This document shows positions 44,772 to 49,788 of a stretch of DNA of 49,788 nucleotides, piece by piece. A program made the translations under genes and the position numbers. Below the pieces are notes generated by a model. The model searched no databases and was not told the DNA's origin. It saw nothing but the letters and a program-made list of their open reading frames with translations. Origin of the DNA: Lachnospiraceae bacterium (lineage in GTDB: Bacteria > Bacillota > Clostridia > Lachnospirales > Lachnospiraceae); NCBI GenBank assembly GCA_022776305.1, contig JALFIB010000149.1, positions 1 through 49,788 on the forward strand, given 5' to 3'. Position 1 is the stretch's first letter, and each line of letters opens with the position of its first letter.

Positions 44772-45692
44772 TTATTGAATCCCAAGATACTTCTTTATTG
44801 ATGCCACATACAGCTCCCCCATTTTGCTGAGGGTAGTGTTTTTCCTCACCACATATCCGATCTCCATGGCACTGTTCTGGTTTTGTTCGTCATCTTTAAA
44901 CGGCACTGCCACAAAATCACTGCCGTTTAATTCTTCACAGATAATTCCTGAGCAAAGGGTATAGCCGTTCAGCCCTACCATCAGATTCAGCATCGTTGCA
45001 CGGTCATTTGCCTTGATGGTCTGTGAGTATTCGTTCGTCGACAAAATCTCCTCTGCAAGATAAAATGAACTGTTGTCCCCCTGTTCAAAGGAAAGACATG
45101 GGTAGCCGTCCAGCTGGGAAAAGCTGATAGACGATTCGCCTGCCAGAGGATGGTTTTTCCATAAATAGACGTACGCTTCACAGTCAATCAGATGATGGAA
45201 TTCCAGATTTGCACTTCCCAACAGTTTCATCATGGGTTTCCGGTTAAATTCACAGAGATACAGTACGCCGATCTCACTTTTTAAAGTGCTCACATCACTG
45301 ATCACCTCTTTTGTCTTTGTCTCCCGGATGGCAAACTCATATTTAGACATATCAAAAGACTTTGCCATGTCTACAAACGCTTTCACTGCAAATGAGTAAT
45401 GCTGTGTGGATACCCCGAATTTTTTCTTATAGGTACCCCCTTTTGCATATTTTTCCATGACAGATTCATATTGGCTGTAGATCTGTTTCGCATACAACAG
45501 AAATTCCGCCCCGTCATTCGTAAGAGTCACACCTCTTCCGCTCCGGTTAAATATGGTGATGCCCAGTTCCTTTTCCAGTTCTTTTACAGAACTTGTTAGG
45601 GAAGGCTGGGAAACGTATAAAAGATCCGCTGCTTTATTCAGGGAACCAGTTTCTGAAATTGTAATGATATAGCGGAGCTGCATTAATGTCAT
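44772..45692 (-). CDS. LysR family transcriptional regulator
   Basis: A 306-residue activator-type regulator. The winged helix-turn-helix is at residues 1-60 (LNKAADLLYVSQPSLTSSVKELEKELGITIFNRSG). The effector domain from about residue 90 is well formed, with two alpha/beta lobes. AAGGAAG lies 6 nt before the ATG. It is flanked by sulfur genes: metY, symporter and sulfate import downstream, and LarE/TtcA remnants upstream. It probably controls sulfur assimilation, as CysB, CysL or MetR do, with O-acetyl-serine or -homoserine as a plausible effector. That role is inferred from position only. Confidence 0.9.
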   Translation of the reverse strand: MTLMQLRYIITISETGSLNKAADLLYVSQPSLTSSVKELEKELGITIFNRSGRGVTLTNDGAEFLLYAKQIYSQYESVMEKYAKGGTYKKKFGVSTQHYSFAVKAFVDMAKSFDMSKYEFAIRETKTKEVISDVSTLKSEIGVLYLCEFNRKPMMKLLGSANLEFHHLIDCEAYVYLWKNHPLAGESSISFSQLDGYPCLSFEQGDNSSFYLAEEILSTNEYSQTIKANDRATMLNLMVGLNGYTLCSGIICEELNGSDFVAVPFKDDEQNQNSAMEIGYVVRKNTTLSKMGELYVASIKKYLGIQ

Positions 45693-45749
45693 AACTTACT
45701 TCCTTTTTTCTGATTTACAATCGCCTGTAAAACAAATAAGTTTCCAGAA

Positions 45750-45778
45750 AGGCCACGAAACCGGCTGGTTTCTGGCCT
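45750..45778 (-). terminator. Hairpin downstream of the larE remnant
   Basis: AGGCCA.AAACC-GGCT-GGTTT.TGGCCT, an 11-pair stem with a small bulge. On the minus strand only TTTCT follows. It is 51 nt past the stop and is the only terminator candidate before the LysR-type gene. Confidence 0.5.
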
Positions 45779-45828
45779 GTCCAGCAAATATTACTACTGT
45801 TTTGGCAGGCAGGTCAATAGTCTTTGTC

Positions 45829-46464
45829 CTATGCTTTTAATGTTTCATTCATACTTCCGGTCCGATAACCCTGAAGGTCCATGGTAACATAAATAAAACC
45901 GTAGTTTTTTAATTCCTCAATAATAAATTTTCGATTCTCTAAAAGCATCGTAAACTCTTCCGGCATAACTTCAATTCTGGCCAGTTTATCATGGATACGG
46001 ACACGCACCTGATGGAATCCCAAATCTAAAAGCAACTGCTCGGCACGATCCACCATGGACAGCTTCTCTCTGGAAATGGTCTCTCCGTACACAAAACGTG
46101 AAGAAAGACATGCAAAGGACTGCTTTTTCCATGTAGGAAGTCCCATGTCTTTTGAAAGTGCCCGGATATCTTCCTTGCTTAAATTGCTGCGGCGCAGAGG
46201 GCTTTTAACCCCTAATTCCGCCACCGCCTGCAGCCCCGGCCGGTAATCGCCGTTGTCATCCGTATTGGATCCCTCTGCAATGGCTGCAATATGCTCTTTC
46301 TGGGCAATCTTTCCGATTTTTTCAAACAGCTCCCTCTTACACAAATAGCAGCGGTTTTTCGGATTCTGGCAAAACCCTTCAATATCCAGTTCTTCTGATT
46401 CGACTATGATATGCCGGATCCCTTCATTCCTGCAAAATGCTTTTGCTTCCTCCAGCTCCCTTGT
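45829..46464 (-). pseudogene. larE: LarE C-terminal fragment (sacrificial sulfur transferase), 5' end lost
   Basis: From RELEEAKAF to the stop, about 210 residues match LarE: CQNPKNRCYLCKRELF, AIAEGSNTDDNGDYRPG, LKSPLRRSNLSKEDIR-like text and LPTWKKQSFACLSSRF. LarE inserts sulfur into the nickel-pincer cofactor of lactate racemase. The first 60-70 residues, with the SGGVDS phosphate loop, are missing. In their place is the end of a rhodanese/TtcA-type gene in another frame, the two frames overlapping at about 46424-46464. The longest ATG/TTG-started frame begins only at 46344 (TTG). Without the phosphate loop the fragment is unlikely to be active. Confidence 0.85.
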
Positions 46465-47185
46465 CTTTTGCTTTTGAATACAGGTAACCTCTCCTCATCC
46501 TGGCACAAAGATAACAGGGATTTTTCTCTATCCCGGCAACAGTATCAAAAATATCGGTTTCAAAAACTGTCAGGGGGATTCCCAGAAGCCTGGCATTATC
46601 CTGTATGATCTTCCAGTTATCCTGATTGTATCCCGGATTCATTACCAGAAAAACAGCTTCAAAATGAACTTTTCCATGACGGCAGAGCTCCTGAATAAGT
46701 TTTGCCATCAGCATGGAATCTTTTCCTCCGGAAATACAAACTGCTACTTTATCGCCCTCCTGGATCAGCTGGTATTCATTCAGCGCTTTTGTAAATGGAC
46801 GCCAGATCGATTTGCGGAACTTTTTTATAATACTGTTCTCAATCTGAGCTGTTTTCTTTTTCCTCTCTTCTTCTGATTCTCTTTGCATGTATCTTGCCAA
46901 GGAAAGCTTCAGGTATGATCGGTATCCGCCTTCCACATTTTGCGCGTCATATCCTTCCTGCTCTAACAGATGAACATATTCCTGACTCCGTTCACCTGTA
47001 TGGCATAAAACGTAGATTGCAGTATCCTTTTCATAAGAGAGGATTTCTTTATCAAACTTCTCCGCAGGGATACTTACTGCACCGGGAAAAGTACCCCGGT
47101 CATATTGATCCTTCGGACGTATGTCGATGACCACGCTATGTTCCCTGTCTATTCGTTCCAGTTCTTCGATTGTAATTGATCTCAT
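46424..47185 (-). pseudogene. Rhodanese-TtcA-like fusion, 3' end lost
   Basis: An N-terminal rhodanese domain (SVVIDIRPKDQYDRGTFPGA; active Cys in VLCHTGERS) is joined to a PP-loop ATPase of the TtcA type (VAVCISGGKDSM; CYLCARMRRGYLYSKAK). In TtcA the chain goes on for another 70-100 residues (ALGHHFDD-type region and a second Cys pair). Here it runs into about a dozen unrelated residues and stops. The DNA after SKAK encodes LarE one base out of frame. A deletion between two PP-loop genes explains this best. The start is uncertain: ATG 47185 is chosen, but GGAGG is 15 nt away. Intact relatives make sulfur-modified tRNA. Confidence 0.8.
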
Positions 47186-47240
47186 GGCTGGTATCCGGAC
47201 CCTCCTGCTATATCTTTTACTACTTATCAATAATACAAGG

Positions 47241-47687
47241 TCAGATATAATACATGTTTTGATGATACTCCGTATAATCACCAAAGCTTTCTATCAGTTT
47301 ATCCAGAGTCAGTCCAGATAAAAAGTTCTCCAGCATCTGATTCATCGGCTCAATAATTGATTTCTGGATCACAAGGGAGGTAGCTTCTCCGTTTTTCCCC
47401 GAAATAATTTCTTCCGCCTCCAGCGAATAACTCCCGTCTAACACTTCAATAATACCGGATATATGTATATTTTCCGGGCGATCCGCCAGCTGATAACCGC
47501 CTTGAGGACCTTTTATGCTCCTGATCACTCCTGCTTTACGCAGCGCCGTAAAAATCTGCTCCAGATATTTTACAGATATATCGTTTCTATTTGCGATTTC
47601 ACTTAACTGGACCCGGTCATTCTGACCATATACTGCCAGGTCTACAAGTGCCCTGATCCCGTATCTACTTCGTTTTGAGAAAATCAT
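47241..47687 (-). CDS. Rrf2 family regulator, CymR-like
   Basis: A 148-residue winged-helix regulator. The helix-turn-helix reads LSEIANRNDISVKYLEQIFTALRKAGVI, followed by the wing SIKGPQGGYQL. There are no cysteines at all, so it cannot hold the iron-sulfur cluster of IscR or NsrR. The C-terminal YTEYHQNMYYI resembles the end of CymR, the cysteine repressor of Bacillus. The surrounding sulfur genes fit that role. Start ATG 47687 is tentative; a TTG at 47717 is the other choice, and the ribosome site (GGGGG) lies between them. It is followed after 55 nt by the rhodanese-TtcA remnant and may be co-transcribed with it. Confidence 0.85.
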   Translation of the reverse strand: MIFSKRSRYGIRALVDLAVYGQNDRVQLSEIANRNDISVKYLEQIFTALRKAGVIRSIKGPQGGYQLADRPENIHISGIIEVLDGSYSLEAEEIISGKNGEATSLVIQKSIIEPMNQMLENFLSGLTLDKLIESFGDYTEYHQNMYYI

Positions 47688-47788
47688 AGTCTGCCCAATT
47701 TCCCCCTTTCCTTTCAAAACCTGCTTTGCATGGTACTTCGATTTATATCATAGGTTTTACCTTTCATTCTTATACCTTCAACACTATT

Positions 47789-47817
47789 AATTTATCATCT
47801 ATACCCTAGTATGTCAA
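47789..47817 (-). promoter_or_regulatory. Promoter of the Rrf2 gene with operator-like palindrome
   Basis: Minus strand TTGACA (47812-47817), 17-nt spacer, TAAATT (47789-47794). The spacer holds ATACTAGGGTAT (47801-47812), an imperfect inverted repeat like the half-sites of Rrf2/IscR-type operators. Binding there would block the promoter, that is, autoregulation. Confidence 0.6.
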
Positions 47818-47838
47818 TAGGATTTATTTGTTTAAAAA

Positions 47839-47868
47839 AAGAGACCGGAACATATGATCCAGTCTCTT
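47839..47868 (-). terminator. Terminator of leuS
   Basis: Stem AAGAGACTGGA/TCCGGTCTCTT on the minus strand (one G-U, which would be C-A on plus), followed by seven T. It lies 47 nt past the leuS stop. Confidence 0.85.
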
Positions 47869-47915
47869 GATGGTTCTATTATCTTTTCTCGTGAATATTC
47901 AGAACGCCTTTTTCC

Positions 47916-49788
47916 TTATTTTGCCACAAAGTTTACGATCTTATTGGGTACGTAGATTTCTTTGATAAGCTTCTTGCCTTCCAGCAGAGAAGCAATCTTT
48001 TTGTCAGCCTTCGCAATCTCAAATGCCTGTTCCTTGTCACAGTCCGTAGGAATCACGATGGTGCCTTTTACCTTACCATTTACCTGCACACCGATCTCGA
48101 TGGTCTTGGCAACCGTTTTTTCTTCTTCGTATGTGGGCCATTCTGCCTGAGCTAAGAATCCTTCGCCCCCAAGTACCTGCCAGATTTCTTCGCAAAGATG
48201 CGGAGCAAATGGATTGAGCAGTTTGACAAAGATCTTTAACTCCTCTTTTCCAATATGGCCTTCTGCTGTAATATCGTTGAGCAGCGTCATTAAGCTTGCA
48301 ATAGCAGTATTGAACTTCAGGCTCTCGATATCGGATGAAACTTTTTTGATGGTACGGTGGAATTTCATTTCCAGCTCATCTGATACCGCTTCCTCTGTCA
48401 CCATATCAGTCAAACCGGCTACACGGTCTAAAAACTTTTTACATCCTTTTACAGAGCTATCGTTCCATGGAGTGGCTGCGCCGTAATCACCCATAAAGAG
48501 CACGTAAGTACGCAGTGTATCTGCGCCGTACTCTTCAACGATATCAAGAGGATCCACTACATTTCCCTTAGACTTGCTCATCTTATCTCCATCCGGCCCA
48601 AGGATCAGCCCCTGAATGGAACGTTTTGCATAAGGCTCCGGAGTATTTACTACACCGATGTCATACAGGAAATGATGCCAGAATCTGGAATAGATCATAT
48701 GTCTGGTCACATGCTCCATACCGCCGTTGTACCAGTCTACCGGCATCCAGTAATTTAATTTATCCATATCTGCCAGTGCATGGTCGTTGTGCGGATCAAT
48801 ATATCTTAAGAAATACCAGGAAGATCCTGCCCACTGGGGCATAGTATCTGTCTCACGTTTTGCAGCTGCGCCACATTTCGGACAAGTACAATTTACAAAG
48901 GAGTCGATCTTCGCAAGAGGTGACTGTCCATCTTCTCCCGGCTCAAAATCCTTTACATCCGGAAGTCTCAGCGGAAGCTCTTCGTATGGAACTGCTACCA
49001 CACCGCAGTGCGGGCAGTGGATAAGCGGAATCGGTTCTCCCCAGTATCTCTGTCGGTTGAATGCCCAGTCTTTCATCTTGTACTGGACACCTGCTTCACC
49101 GATACCCTTCTTTTCCAGTTCCTCCAGCATGCGCTCGATAGAATCATGCTTATTTGTATATCCATTCAGAAAATCAGAATTGACCATCTCACCATCGCCC
49201 GTATAAGCCTCTTTTGAGATGTCGCCTCCTTTGATGACTTCAATAATATCAATGCCGAAAGCCTTTGCAAAATCGTAGTCTCTCTGGTCATGAGCCGGCA
49301 CTGCCATGATAGCTCCTGTACCGTATCCCATCATTACGTAATCTGCAATGTAGATCGGGATCTTTTTGCCGTTGACCGGATTGACTGCTTCCAGTCCCTG
49401 GACCTTCACACCAGTCTTATCTTTTACCAACTGGGTACGCTCAAACTCTGTCTTCTTCGCACATTCACTGCGGTATGCTTCGATCTCAGCCATATTTGAG
49501 ACTTTATCCGCATACTTGTCAATGATGGGATGCTCCGGTGCGATTACCATGAAAGTAACACCGAAAAGTGTATCCGGTCTGGTGGTGTAGATTTTTAATT
49601 TCTCATCCAGTCCGTCAATCGTAAAGTTAACGAAAGCACCTTTTGATTTTCCGATCCAGTTGATCTGCTGCTGCTTAACGTTTTCCGGATAATCCACTTC
49701 CTGAAGTCCTTCCAGAAGCTTATCTGCATACTGGGTGATCCGCAGATACCATACGTCCTTGGATTTCTGTACTACGTCGCTGTGGCAG
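47916..49788 (-). CDS. leuS: Leucyl-tRNA synthetase, 5' end outside the window
   Basis: The C-terminal 623 residues of LeuRS; the frame stays open to the end of the window, so the N-terminal part with the HIGH motif is not seen. Visible are the CP1 editing domain (FTIDGLDEKLKIYTTRPDTLFGVTFM, with the T-rich and AVPAHDQRD motifs), a zinc-binding insert (CPHCG and CTCPKCG), AGSSWYFLRYIDP, the KMSKSKGN motif and the anticodon-binding and C-terminal domains ending IVNFVAK. About 800 residues is the usual full length, so some 180-190 are missing. Confidence 0.97.
   Translation of the reverse strand, partial: CHSDVVQKSKDVWYLRITQYADKLLEGLQEVDYPENVKQQQINWIGKSKGAFVNFTIDGLDEKLKIYTTRPDTLFGVTFMVIAPEHPIIDKYADKVSNMAEIEAYRSECAKKTEFERTQLVKDKTGVKVQGLEAVNPVNGKKIPIYIADYVMMGYGTGAIMAVPAHDQRDYDFAKAFGIDIIEVIKGGDISKEAYTGDGEMVNSDFLNGYTNKHDSIERMLEELEKKGIGEAGVQYKMKDWAFNRQRYWGEPIPLIHCPHCGVVAVPYEELPLRLPDVKDFEPGEDGQSPLAKIDSFVNCTCPKCGAAAKRETDTMPQWAGSSWYFLRYIDPHNDHALADMDKLNYWMPVDWYNGGMEHVTRHMIYSRFWHHFLYDIGVVNTPEPYAKRSIQGLILGPDGDKMSKSKGNVVDPLDIVEEYGADTLRTYVLFMGDYGAATPWNDSSVKGCKKFLDRVAGLTDMVTEEAVSDELEMKFHRTIKKVSSDIESLKFNTAIASLMTLLNDITAEGHIGKEELKIFVKLLNPFAPHLCEEIWQVLGGEGFLAQAEWPTYEEEKTVAKTIEIGVQVNGKVKGTIVIPTDCDKEQAFEIAKADKKIASLLEGKKLIKEIYVPNKIVNFVAK

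Overview
The window looks like chromosome from a low-to-mid GC Gram-positive gut clostridium, most likely Lachnospiraceae (Blautia/Dorea/Ruminococcus-like). The reasons are strong AGGAGG ribosome sites, pyruvate-phosphate dikinase beside a PPi-type phosphofructokinase, one-gene glycyl-tRNA synthetase, the M16C peptidase-era-recO run, and a giant Cna-B/SpaA surface protein. Nearly all genes lie on the minus strand; only the LacI-type regulator at 19172-20176 is on plus. I saw no tRNA or rRNA gene, CRISPR array, transposase or phage gene.

1-12.9 kb, core genes: ppdK and pfp (PPi-linked glycolysis), glyQS, a lipoprotein, recO, era, an M16C metallopeptidase and a DUF1461/TIGR01906 membrane protein. 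The gaps hold nested palindromes and a 49-bp element present twice in opposite orientation.

12.9-20.2 kb, sugar cluster: an RbsABC-like ABC importer (binding protein, double-ATPase, permease) followed by a Gfo/Idh/MocA oxidoreductase and a TIM-barrel isomerase/epimerase, with a divergent LacI-type repressor. Substrate is imported, oxidised or reduced on a sugar ring, then isomerised or cleaved. The substrate is unknown.

20.3-37.6 kb: a single 17.3-kb gene for a 5782-residue surface protein. It has a signal peptide, an acidic repeat linker, about a dozen Cna-B modules, then 23 SpaA-like modules with an internal ~3.8-kb duplicated block, and a VKTGD-type C-terminal sorting signal.

37.8-47.8 kb, sulfur region: a 45-aa YezD/DUF2292 protein with a long foldable leader, a truncated cysA, cysW, cysT, a sulfate-binding protein, a structured RNA candidate with a tiny downstream reading frame, a DAACS symporter, metY with a 20-codon upstream reading frame, a LysR regulator, an out-of-frame TtcA/LarE deletion chimera, and a CymR-like Rrf2 regulator with an operator-like palindrome in its own promoter. 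The theme is inorganic sulfur uptake, homocysteine synthesis and sulfur transfer, but two or three genes here are broken.

47.9 kb to the end: the 3' two-thirds of leuS, running off the window.

Most notable: the cloverleaf-like RNA candidate before the sulfate operon, the TtcA/LarE chimera, the giant duplicated adhesin, and the run of unannotated tiny ORFs and leaders in the sulfur region.
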